DNA of 64,000 nt from Nymphaea colorata. Its lineage: Eukaryota; Streptophyta; Magnoliopsida; Nymphaeales; Nymphaeaceae. How positions within the stretch are numbered: the stretch's first letter is position 1; the number at the start of each line of letters is the position of its first letter. The stretch spans positions 26,864,131 through 26,928,130 of the forward strand of contig NC_045140.1 of NCBI RefSeq assembly GCF_008831285.2, read 5' to 3'. The notes below the pieces were generated by a model that saw only the letters and a list, made by a program, of their open reading frames with translations, searched no databases and was not told where the DNA came from. Made by a program: the position numbers and the translations under genes. This document shows, in pieces, positions 13,240 to 23,389 of this stretch.

Positions 13240-13624
13240 TAGGGGTGAACAATGTTCGAGATTGACTCATTAAAGCTCGGCTCGTGAATGAGTTTGAGCC
13301 GAGTCATTTGCTTAAATGAGTTGAACTCGAGTTCATGAGTCAACTTGTTCAAATAATTGAGTTGAGTTCGAGCTCAACACATAATTTTCGAGTCGAGCTT
13401 GAGTCTTAATCGAGTTTGTTAAACCTTAATCAAGTCGATATATTCAAACGAGTTTACAAGGTTGTCGAGCCTTAATCGAGTAGAGCTTGAGTTCAACAAG
13501 TAATGATGACCAATTCTACTCAAAAGAGTTTGACGAGGAGTCGAACTCGAGCAAATTCGAGTTCGAGGTTTCATTAGTTGAGCCAAGCTCAAGTTAACTG
13601 AACTCGGACTAGTGTTCACCCCTA
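13240..13624. mobile_element. hAT-type MITE (non-autonomous DNA transposon)
   Basis: This is a 385-bp non-coding element with 12-bp perfect terminal inverted repeats, TAGGGGTGAACA at the left and TGTTCACCCCTA at the right. It is flanked by 8-bp near-identical direct repeats, CTAGTTAA (13232-13239) and TTAGTTAA (13625-13632), differing at one base. The 8-bp target duplication and TAGGGG-type ends are characteristic of hAT elements. The interior is full of CTCGAGTT/GAGCTCGAG-like words and could fold on itself. No transposase is encoded. It sits in the spacer between the QWRF gene and TYW1, about 0.9 kb upstream of TYW1. Confidence 0.85.
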
Positions 13625-14301
13625 TTAGTTAAGCTTGCTTCTACAAGCACAGCTTCCATAGCTCATGAAGATTAGTTGGGGGAAAAGCTGCTCACGGAAA
13701 TCACGTGAATTGGATTATCATTTCCATACAGAAAATTTAAGTTTTCCAAAGCTTAATCAATGTCCTGCAAAACGGAGTCGTGTTTTTTTGTGGTAGTGAC
13801 ATTGTAAATGTCCGTCAGTTGGATAAGCCTGAGAAGTAAAGAACATATGCAAACCAATTTCTTTTATAATCACACGTCCAAAACTGAGTAACTTCCTGAA
13901 GTTGAGAGCTTCGCTGAGTAAAGGGACAAACTAAAATTGGAATTTTGCCAAGAGAATTAAAAGATAACATTTTTAGATTATGAAATGAATGTCAGTCATT
14001 CGTTATGTTAAAAGCAAACTTCACGGTGATTAAAAGACATTAACAATGTCGCGAAAGTGCAGCCTACTAATATTGTAGTTTGTTAATATAAAACAATACA
14101 TCGACCTGCAGTTTCTGATCTGATTCTCATTTTAAGATTCGTAAATGACTCTACACAAGTCTGAAAGAAACAACGTTCATATGCATGTACTAGCAAGTGA
14201 CGTCTGCCTGCTTCGTCTCAAGTCTAGGTCTGATTTAAACGAGGATCGAACGTCGACTTAAAATCGACTCAAGACTAAATTAACAACCCGACCGGACTGC
14301 A

Positions 14302-14308
14302 TATAAAA
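14302..14308 (+). promoter_or_regulatory. TATA box for TYW1
   Basis: TATAAAA in the context CATATAAAACGAGG lies 192 bp before the ATG at 14500. It is followed by a GC-rich leader with no ATG in the coding frame. This is a good plant TATA match in the expected position; the transcription start was not determined. Confidence 0.55.
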
Positions 14309-14499
14309 CGAGGGATATGCACGAACCGAGTTCCAGATCACGTTGCCGCCCTACCACGCGCCAAGCACCAGTCCCGAAGCAGAGAGAGGGAGCCCCCTAA
14401 ATCGTAATTGAAGGCGCGCCGCCGCTGCGTTGGAGAGAGGCCGTTGCCGCGGCCGGTGGTGGTGGTGGAAGGAACGGAACCTCCCGAGTGGGCAGAGAG

Positions 14500-17400
14500 A
14501 TGAGCTGCCGCGGCTCTTCCTCTTCCTTTACCTCATCTTCTTGTTGCTGCAGCCGGAATGGAGAGGAGGTGGGAATCTCCTCATCGTCCTGCTGCACAGG
14601 CAATAAGGCGGCGGCGGATGCCGCTACGGGTACCGGAAAGGTTTTCTTCGTATCTCAAACCGGCACTTCCAGAGCACTTGCTCAGCGTGTTTTGGATCGT
14701 GAGCGGGAAGGACTAGCAGACATACACCTGGACCTCGTCGACCCGCAGAACTATGAACCCGAGGAGCTGAGTAAAGAGTCCCTACTGATCATCGTGGCGT
14801 CTACTTGGGAGGACGGCGGGCCTCCTGATAACGCTCGCTTCTTTGCTCGGTGGCTCGAGGAATCCGTGGACGACTTTAGGGTCGGCTCCACTCTACTCTC
14901 CCGGTGTCGATTCGCCGTCTTCGGCGTCGGCAGCAGTTCCTACGGCTCCACTTTCAACGCCGTTGCGCAGCGTTTCTCTCGGTGGCTGAAAGCGCTGGGT
15001 GCCCAGGAGGTGTTGCCTCTCTGCTTGGGGGATCAAGACCAAGGCAATCTGGATGACGTTTTCGACGACTGGGCGGGTAGGTTGATACATTGCTTGAGCC
15101 AATCGGCGTCGACGCCAGTGGGGGTGATTTCCACGATAGGTGCTGATGGTGGTGGAAAGGATACCGAGTTCTTGGAAGCCGGCTCGTCCTCAGGAGAGGA
15201 GGACTATGAGAGCTTCGATGAAGATGAAGGAAACAGTGGCGACGAGGCATCTGCTCTGGTGGACTTGGAGGATGTCGCTGGTAAAGATCCGGCACCGCCA
15301 CGGACTCCCCAGGGGAAGAATGGGAAAGTAACTTTCTCTGCTAAGATGAAGGTGAAGGGGGAAGCAAAGGTGGAATCGGGAGAAGCACATGCAGTGGAGA
15401 GCAGTCCGATCAATTCTTTTTCTTCTCTCTCCTCCATCGTTACAGGTATACAAGGTAATGAGGGGGAGAAAGAAATGGTAACGCCTGTTATCAGAGCGAG
15501 CCTGGAGAAACAGGTAACGGTGAAGTACATTGAAGGCAGTAAACTGCCTACATTATTTTGCAGAGTTCTTTTTGCTTCTTATGTACTTTTGGCAGTGTTT
15601 CTTGACCCTCATCAATTATGTTGGGGAGGGTGGTGAAATTTTCGTGCTTATTATTTGTGTTCCCCCTTGTGGAGGTCCTTTTGACTTTCTTGTTCATTAG
15701 AAAGGGGAAAGGGGAAGGAAAAAGAAGAAATGAAAGGAAGACAAATTAGATATGTGCATAACTAAAGTCATTGCATTCATGTGTTCAGCTGTGTGTATGT
15801 GTGCGAGTGTGTGTGTATATATATATGTACCTAGTTTTGACCATTACATATTGGAAAATTTCTTGGTAACTTATTTGATTTTTATTGGTTGCTCTTGAAA
15901 ATTATTTAAGAAGATAGCTGCGGCTCTTTTGGCAGGGCTACAAAATCATTGGTTCACATAGTGGAGTGAAACTTTGTAGATGGACCAAGTCACAACTTCG
16001 AGGTCGTGGAGGTTGTTACAAGCACTCATTTTATGGAATAGAGTCTCATCGGTATGGTTAAATTTCTGTTTAATGCTTTCTTTAATGTTCTACATATCAC
16101 GGTCATGATTTCCTTAAGGTGGTTATGTACTTTGAAGTTTGAACAAGGAAAGATATTGATTTTAATTCATATATGCATACTCCTTTACTTCTGTAAGGTC
16201 TAGAAACAAAGCTAAAACGAACTTGTGAGAACACACAATTTCTTTTGTTAACCAGGAAACGTAACATTTATAGAATAGTCAGTTTAATCATCCTAGTTCC
16301 TCAGGTTTAGGGATCATGATCCAATGTTACTCGTGATTGTGTTCATCTTGTTTAGAAAGGAAATCAAGTTTCTACTTCCAATTAGGCTTATGAAGTGGTT
16401 GTTTACTTGTTTTCACTATTCATGTTTCATCTGATATTGGCAGGGTTAAGGTCTTTATATTGGAACAGAGGAATGCATCCATTAATTAAAGGAGTATCTT
16501 GGTATCTATTTAAAAATTAAAGTATATCTGATTTATCACTGTTTGTCACATCCATGCTTAAGGTTTTCCTTTCACAATTTTTGAACTCCCCTTGAGTATT
16601 AGTATAAACAGGTGTGGTGAAAAGCAATCTTTTGAAATCACTACTCGGGAGAAAAAAAAGTGATTTGCTTCCTAAACTTGATAATGCAATCACAAACCTT
16701 GACTCCCATTTCTTAGGAACATGGTTCTTAGAATGAAGGTTTAGGAGACTAGGCATAGTTTCAACTTCAAGGTTCTTGAATTGATTTTCTGTAAACTTAT
16801 TGTGTAATTTTATTTAACATATACTATCACACACATTCTCACAAGTTATTAAGTTTTCTTTATAGAACTTATGGAACTTTTCATAAACATAAGCTCGACA
16901 CTAAAATTTGGTTACAAAATCTTTAGTTGTTGCTGAATTTCATTTTGTTCTTTAAGTGAATGAACTTTTAATCTTTTTACACTTGTTTGCTAGTATTTGA
17001 CATTCAGACCTGATGTCACTTAGTAAAAGTACTATTTATTTACTCATTTTCATTTTCCACTTTCACTTTCCATTTTTTTCGTTTATACATCATTCCATCT
17101 TTCTCTTGCTGCCCAACCAAATAGCAGCAAGAGATGCCATTATTTCCTAATTTCCAAGTTGATGGATCATTTTCTCAGTTGTCATGTTCTTGTACCATAG
17201 ACAACATATAGAATACAAATATAGGAATGACTCCCCAGGCAATTTGGTTTGAGAGTTTATCTGGAGAACTTTGTTTTAGTTCATAGGCAGCGAAATTGGC
17301 TCAGTTGGATGATTAGACTATAATGAGATGATATGAGAAAAAGGAAAACTGTAACAACCCAACCCACTCTTGGGCTTGGGCCCCTGGTTCGGCGGATCCC

Positions 17401-20072
17401 AACCCGTCCCCTAGCAATTTCGGCTTCAGCTTCAAAAAGGCTAGGAACTAGGACAACCATTTATGGTAATCACTCCCTTTATAAACTCTTGAAGATTCCT
17501 CACAATCTTCAATACGGGACTAAACTTTTGGGGCGTTACAGAAACGGCTAATATATGTCTTCTCTGGTCTGCATGCAGTGATTTTCTTTTTGTGCAGTTT
17601 TTTTCAAGTTTTAGGTTATGCTGAAATTCTATGAACTCAATTTTGGCAATAGCAGCAGTCTAACTTGTTTATGTTGGGCACAGGTGTATGGAAGCAACCC
17701 CCAGCTTAGCTTGTGCAAATAAATGTGTATTCTGTTGGAGGCACCACACAAATCCTGTTGGTAAAAGTTGGCGGTGGAAGTTGGATGATCCTTTACAAAT
17801 AGTCGATGCGGCCATCGATCAGCATATGAAAATGATAAAGCAAATGAAAGGGGTACCAGGTTCGTGTCAGATAGAAGTTCAAAAATATCAAATACTCTAT
17901 ATTCCCTTATCTTTTTTTCCTGTATTTGATAAAGTTACAACATCAGTTACTTGTCATCACATTTCTGCTTTGCAATTTTAGCTCCTTTATTTTTTTGTGG
18001 AAAAGATGTCTAATATTTGTTTCATTAGCATGTGTTCTTGTAAAGCAGCAATTTCTTGCTTTGAACTCTAGGATCTGTTTTATACAGGAGTGAAACAAGA
18101 AACTTTGCTGGAAGGTCTCAACCCCAGGCACTGTGCTCTTTCTCTTGTTGGAGAACCAATCATGTACCCAGAGATAAATGCACTCGTTGATGAGTTGCAT
18201 AGGAGGCATATTTCTACCTTTCTGGTGACAAATGCACAGTTTCCTGAGAGGATTAAACTGCTGAAACCGATTACTCAGGTTTCACAAATACTCTATCTCA
18301 CTTTCTTCAATTGTATCACTAATGTAGTTCGTATAAGATTTTATTTGGTTTTGAATGTGACTGAAGTGGATATTTCTGCATTCAGCTGTATGTGAGTGTA
18401 GATGCTGCCACTAAGGAAAGCTTGAAGGCAATTGATAGACCACTCTTTGGAGATTTCTGGGAGCGTTTCATTGTAGGTTTTCTATCATTCAGTTCAACTT
18501 AAGCAAACAACTGGTATACACACACACACACACACACACACATTTTTTTTATCACCAAATACAATGGGAAACTTCTTGTATTTTACAAATTGGTTATCTT
18601 TTTAGTATCATATGTCATTGAGTGGAATTTGATGTTAGTTGATCCTCGGTAGCTTCGGATCCTTCATACACTTGCGAGTCTTTTGGTAATTTTGCCTCGT
18701 TGCTATAGTTCATGTTTACGGAATCTGACCAACATTGATGCTACTTAATTATTTTTAAATGCCCTTTCGGATAGTGAGATTTCAATCAATGTTTTGTGTT
18801 TTCCTTGCAAGAAATGGTTAGACGTTATGAACTAGGGCCATATATCACCTGTGTCACATAAAAATTGTTCATTGTCCTGGCCTTGGACTTGCGGATCCTT
18901 TCATGATCTTCGTGAAGCATGTATTTTGAAGCGACTCAATATTTGGGACAGGGTTCACTAGAAGCACTTCGTGACAAAGAGCAGCGGACTGTTTACCGTC
19001 TAACTCTAGTGAAAGGATGGAATACGGAGGATATCGATGCATACTCAGACCTGTTCAAGATTGGCCAACCTGATTTTATTGAAATCAAGGGTGTTACCTA
19101 CTGTGGCTCGTAAGTTTTGATTTCCTTGTCCTTTGAACGTGAATTTGATATTTTTGTTTCATGGATTACTGAACTGATGGAAAAATTTGTAGGTCTGCGA
19201 CCTCCAAGCTTACAATGGAAAATGTTCCATGGCATGCTGATGTAAGAGCCTTCTCTGAGGCTTTGGCAGAAAGGAGTAATGGGGAGTATGAAGTTGCATG
19301 TGAGCATGTTCATTCTTGCTGTGTGCTTCTCGCCAAAGTTGACAAATTTAAAATCCATGGCCAATGGTTCACATGGATTGATTATGAGAAGTTCCAGGCA
19401 CTGGTAAGTCGTTTTCCTTCTTAAATGACTTCATCATGGATTCTTTTGCATGCTGTAGGCCTGTAGTCGAGTGAAAATAATATATCTCGATCATGGTCTG
19501 TTTCTTACCGAATTTTCCAGCAAAAAGGCTAGGGACGGTCAAGAAATTGCTGTTGGAAATATAAGACTTTGTTCTGCCGACAGCCCTCTGTTTAGGCTTT
19601 TGTTCTTCTCCGGCCAGTGGTCACCTGTGCGTGTTCCACCATCATCTAGTTGCTTCTTTATGCTCAGGCTTCAAGTAAGCTTATTGTGCTCTATGGGTCC
19701 TATCCATGCAACCCCCGACCCCCTTTACCTGGGCAAACAGAGCAGGTGCCAGCATCTCAAGTTGTTTGGCTCCAATTCTCTTTGCAAAACTTCTCATTTG
19801 CCTCAAGGTCACCAAAATCAGTGCTTGATTTTCAGGATCGTCCTCCCTTTCCTAGCGTCGTTCCACCCTCTCTTTTTCAGCTTGTGTGGCAAGTTGTCTT
19901 GTTTTTTCAGGTTGGTTTCAAATTGTTTATACAGGTTGCCTCAGGAAAATCGTTTACAAGTAATGACTACATGGCCTTAACGCCATCTTGGGCTGTTTAT
20001 GGGGCCGAGGAAGGTGGGTTTGACCCCGAACAAGCTCGCCACAGGAAGGAACGACGGCACAGAGAACACTAG
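14500..20072 (+). CDS. TYW1: tRNA wybutosine-synthesizing protein 1 (flavodoxin + radical SAM)
   Basis: TYW1 (tRNA-4-demethylwyosine synthase) condenses pyruvate with N1-methylguanosine-37 of tRNA-Phe to form the tricyclic wybutosine core. Exons are 14500-15513, 15936-16051, 17684-17859, 18088-18278, 18386-18472, 18952-19109, 19193-19403 and 19935-20072. Phases agree and give 696 residues. The N-terminal flavodoxin domain carries the FMN phosphate loop SQTGTS (about residues 52-57) and VFGVGSSSYG. A Ser/Asp/Glu-rich linker follows. The radical-SAM domain carries the C-x3-C-x2-C cluster site CANKCVFC (Cys387, 391, 394), then SLVGEPIMYPEIN, TFLVTNAQFP and KGVTYCGSSATSKLTMENVPWH. The C terminus has the typical WAVYGAEEGGFDPEQ. 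The frame extends upstream only through a GTG, with a stop at 14398, so the ATG at 14500 is chosen. The extreme N terminus has unusual Cys clusters (CCC, CC) within poly-Ser. It is convergent with the 5'-nucleotidase gene. Confidence 0.95.
17350..17540 (-). mobile_element. solo LTR of a TRIM-like LTR element
   Basis: This is a 191-bp block in TYW1 intron 2 with TG...CA ends (TGTAACAACCC at left, GGGCGTTACA at right). It matches, in reverse orientation, the LTRs of the TRIM at 35299-35760. Shared words read on the minus strand include TTTAGTCCCGTATTG, GATTGTGAGG and AGTTTATAAAG. The 5-bp flanks AAAAC and GAAAC agree at four of five positions, consistent with a target duplication. No internal region or second LTR is present, so it is a fossil left by LTR-LTR recombination. 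Confidence 0.75.
18519..18542. repeat. (CA)12 microsatellite
   Basis: A perfect CA dinucleotide run in TYW1 intron 5, followed by a T tract. It is probably length-polymorphic. Confidence 0.9.
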
Positions 20073-21354
20073 CCATGGCCAAGCCTCTCATGGAACTCGT
20101 GAGCCTTTCTAGTGCTTGCTCCAGTTGATGGGCATTCGTTTCATCAGTCAGTTTGTTCAGGTGCGAAACTTCGCAGCTCAATCCAGTGGGGCCAAGAGCA
20201 TCGGGCGCAACAGAGGACAGCTTGCCCCTTGCAGGAGTCCACCATTGAGTCGCGCATTCAAGCGACTCCCAGATGGCACGGGGTCTTCCTAGCACAGATT
20301 TGCGTTTGCACTGTATCTAGAGAGCAGCTCGTGGCTCATCATGGTTAGATTGATGAAAGCTTGTCCAAGTTCCCTTCTGCCAGGCGCTTTCAGCAATAAT
20401 TTTGTCATTTGTTTGACCATTTTATTTAGGTTTCTAAATACTAAATGAAAAACCAGTGTTTGCATCGAAAAGGTTACTCCCCTTGTGTTGATAAAGGGTG
20501 CAACCGTGCAAGGTGCCATGGAACGTGGCAGTGGTGATATTGATGAACGCTTTGTAATGGCAACTGGAAATGATGGTGTCTTGGAAGAGGAGAACGTCCT
20601 CCGCTGCCGCAGTGGTAAGCACAATCACTCCGGCCACCCAGTTAAATGACAGTAAAATCAGATAGGAATCCAAGAGAACGCCCTCCGCTGTCGCTTCCTG
20701 GGGCGAATTTGGTGGCCCTGAAACATTTATCAGGCGTGCTTGACCGGCCAAACTTCACTGGCTTGTACACCACCGCATCCACGCGCTCAAACTCATGACA
20801 TTTGAGAAAAAGAGGTCGGCTCCAATGGGACCCCAACAATTTTTTCCGAACTTTTTCATCCGCTGTGCAGAGAACATCATGGAACTTATTTGAAGGTACC
20901 AAACATCGCCTTGATGGCAAGATGCGCCAGAAGGAGGAGAAGTGTGTCATCAGAAACTATTTTGTAGAAACAAAGGCAATTGCTTCTGGTGTTACGAAAC
21001 GAGACAAAACAACTGGTCCTTTTGGGGAATGCCTCCGCAGAAAAAATAGGCGCTGAGAGATAGAGAGAGATGGTTCATGTTGAAATGGAGTCGCCACAAG
21101 CTACAAATCTAACACTTCAAGGAAATTGGCAAATGCTCGCCTTGACGGCCGAGATATGTATTACCCATCAAGTGCATATAGAACGGACAAGCACGCAAAA
21201 TCGAAGATTCTGCTAATATTGACACGTTCACCAAAACACGAAAAAGAAAGACGATGTTCTAAGAATACACCGCCGGCTTGGTGTTGAGCCATGTCCAGCC
21301 AAGATTTTGGAATAAAAGTTCACTACTACAAGTACGACCACAACAACGCGGATT
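20073..21354. other. convergent intergenic spacer between TYW1 and 5'-nucleotidase
   Basis: This 1.28-kb region separates the two stop codons and must hold both 3'UTRs. It is less AT-rich than typical spacers here. On the minus strand it contains overlapping open frames at about 20.29-20.95 kb whose composition looks protein-like (for example SHWSRPLFLKCHEFERVDAV), but I could not assign them to a family. See the separate entry. Confidence 0.5.
20434..20950 (-). pseudogene. possible unrecognised gene remnant between TYW1 and the nucleotidase
   Basis: Two overlapping minus-strand open frames (20642-20950 and 20434-20751) encode about 100 residues each. Segments have normal amino-acid diversity, such as KFHDVLCTADEKVRKKLLG, FERVDAVVYKPVKFGR and TFHGTLHGCTLYQHKG. 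They lie in the tail-to-tail spacer and no single long frame joins them. A near-repeat GAACG(T/C)CCTCCGCTG occurs twice, near 20.59 and 20.67 kb. I do not recognise a family. It may be a decayed gene fragment or chance coding potential in 3'UTR sequence. Confidence 0.2.
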
Positions 21355-23356
21355 TTAATCCATCACGGTCTTCTCTTGAACATGAGAAACTGCACCGTCC
21401 TCGTGGTTTGCAACTATCTTCTCGGTTGTACAGCAAGCTGATGTATCACCCAATCCAAGAATATCAAATTCATGTGGCATGAAATCCTCACTCGGTCTAT
21501 AATATTTGTCAGGGGAATAGAATCCCAAGTTCGTAACCTGGCTAGTGTACAAACAAGCAAATCTCTCCACCTGCGTAAACAACAGAGAAGAAGGTTATTA
21601 GCAGTTCCGTAAAAGGTTGGAGTAACGCGAAATATACAAACATGCGGAGGACAAAAAGTACATGGACCTGACGTCCTACAGCTACCCATCAAATTTTGAT
21701 AGCCAGAACTACGAGTTGCTTAAGATCAAGCAGAGGCTGTATGATTAGGGATGGAAAATGTGCAGGCTAGGGTCAGATCCACCGGTTTACCATTTCCAAT
21801 TCGATCTGATCTTTCTTAATTGGAGACAGACTCAGATTTGAATTCAGAACTTGAAAGTTTGCCTCCGATCTAAATCCCAAGGAGGCATGATCTGACTTTT
21901 ATGTATATAATCAGGTAAGACGCTCATCAAATTTGGATTCAGCTACCCAAGCCATAACACCAAATGTGATTACAATTTGGATCCTGCTAAGCCTTCATGG
22001 ATCTGATTAAGCAGATCCAGTTCTGGGATAGCAATCAGACGTTGTCGATCCATCTACATCCGTAGGTAAGATTGCCTGATTAATAAGAGGAATTTTTCTT
22101 ACAACCAATAAGTAAACACGGACGTCGATATAGTCTACAAGGGGTTAATAACATTGATCAGCTAATAGCGTCAAAACGTTGACAGTAACAGGAAGTGCAG
22201 CGTGATGGTAGTACACTTATCTACGAGCATAAGGAATGAAGTGCTGTGCTTGGATGCCAAATCATTATAAGGCTATCTGATGTGGGGAACACCATCATAT
22301 TCGGTGGCAGCGGCTGCATCGCATTGTTGGAGAAATATGTCCAACCAATGCAACCCAGCCAGACAAATAAGAAAATACTGAATATCGAGGCAGATTTACC
22401 TGATGTGCAAAACGAGAGTTTTGGTAGCCAGTCTTCATCAGTTGTCCCCAAGGCTTGTGGAACTGTGCAAAATTTGAGGATAAAGGATCAATCTTATTTT
22501 CATGTTTTGAGTCTTTTGACTAATTTGCTGATGTTTGCATCACTTAAATAAGAAACATAGTTGTCATGAAATTGTGTAAGCACGATCTCTGTGTTTGTTA
22601 TCGCTGTTTTGCCCAGCATCAAGATTTGATCAAATAGTCAATAAGCATATGAAGAAAGTAGGAAGGCTACCCTTACATAGCCTCATCTAGGAGGCCAAAT
22701 TATTAATTAAGCTCCTACCAAGTTGCCAAGGCACCATTTCAACTTGCTGCATGAAAATGCTGAAGGATTTCCCTTTCTAAAAGTTACTGTAGAGGCAATC
22801 TACTGAGCTAAATGGATCGGGCCTCACATTTATCCGTGAACTCACTGACCGATGCCAGGTGCCACTAGCATTTTATATACATTGATTAGAGGACATGATC
22901 ACATGATAAGAAGACATCTAGTGGTCTGATCCGACACTTTTCCTATTTATACTTCAAGAAGTCAAGATTGCAACTAACATTATTCCAAAGAATTTAACCT
23001 GATTCAAAAGCTTGGATAGAAATCACTGGTAAATACCTACACAATTAGGTTCAAATGGATTAAAATCCAAAACTTGCCAACAGATGTGCATTAAAAATCA
23101 TGGATACATGGAAAGAATTGTAAATAAGGATAAACTCTTCACAGAGCCTGAAAGAAAACAATTCTGGAGATGCTGTATTGAATTTGAAGTCCCTTTATTA
23201 AATTAACAACATATCTAACCATCGACAACCAATGTGTTCAAGAAACTTAGTAACTACCAAGCAAACAAAAGTAGGAAAGTCAGAAACATAGAACAACAAA
23301 AAAGACGTGTGATAAGGTCATCCAGGCCAGACTCCAACATCAAATCATCTCAATTT

Positions 23357-23389
<33 letters not shown>

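Noticed and set aside
14488-14499. Upstream start for TYW1 at 14488
   Set aside because: The codon there is GTG. The first ATG of the frame is at 14500, and an in-frame stop lies at 14398.
17350-17540. Block considered as a MITE because its ends are inverted (TGTAACA/TGTTACA-like)
   Set aside because: The related copy at 35.3-35.8 kb occurs as a pair around a primer-site-like and purine-tract region with 5-bp duplications, so the block is an LTR rather than a DNA transposon.
19471-19980. 169-residue plus-strand open frame in TYW1
   Set aside because: It lies in the last intron and runs out of frame over exon 8. Exon 8 is read in another frame, giving WAVYGAEEGGFDPEQ.
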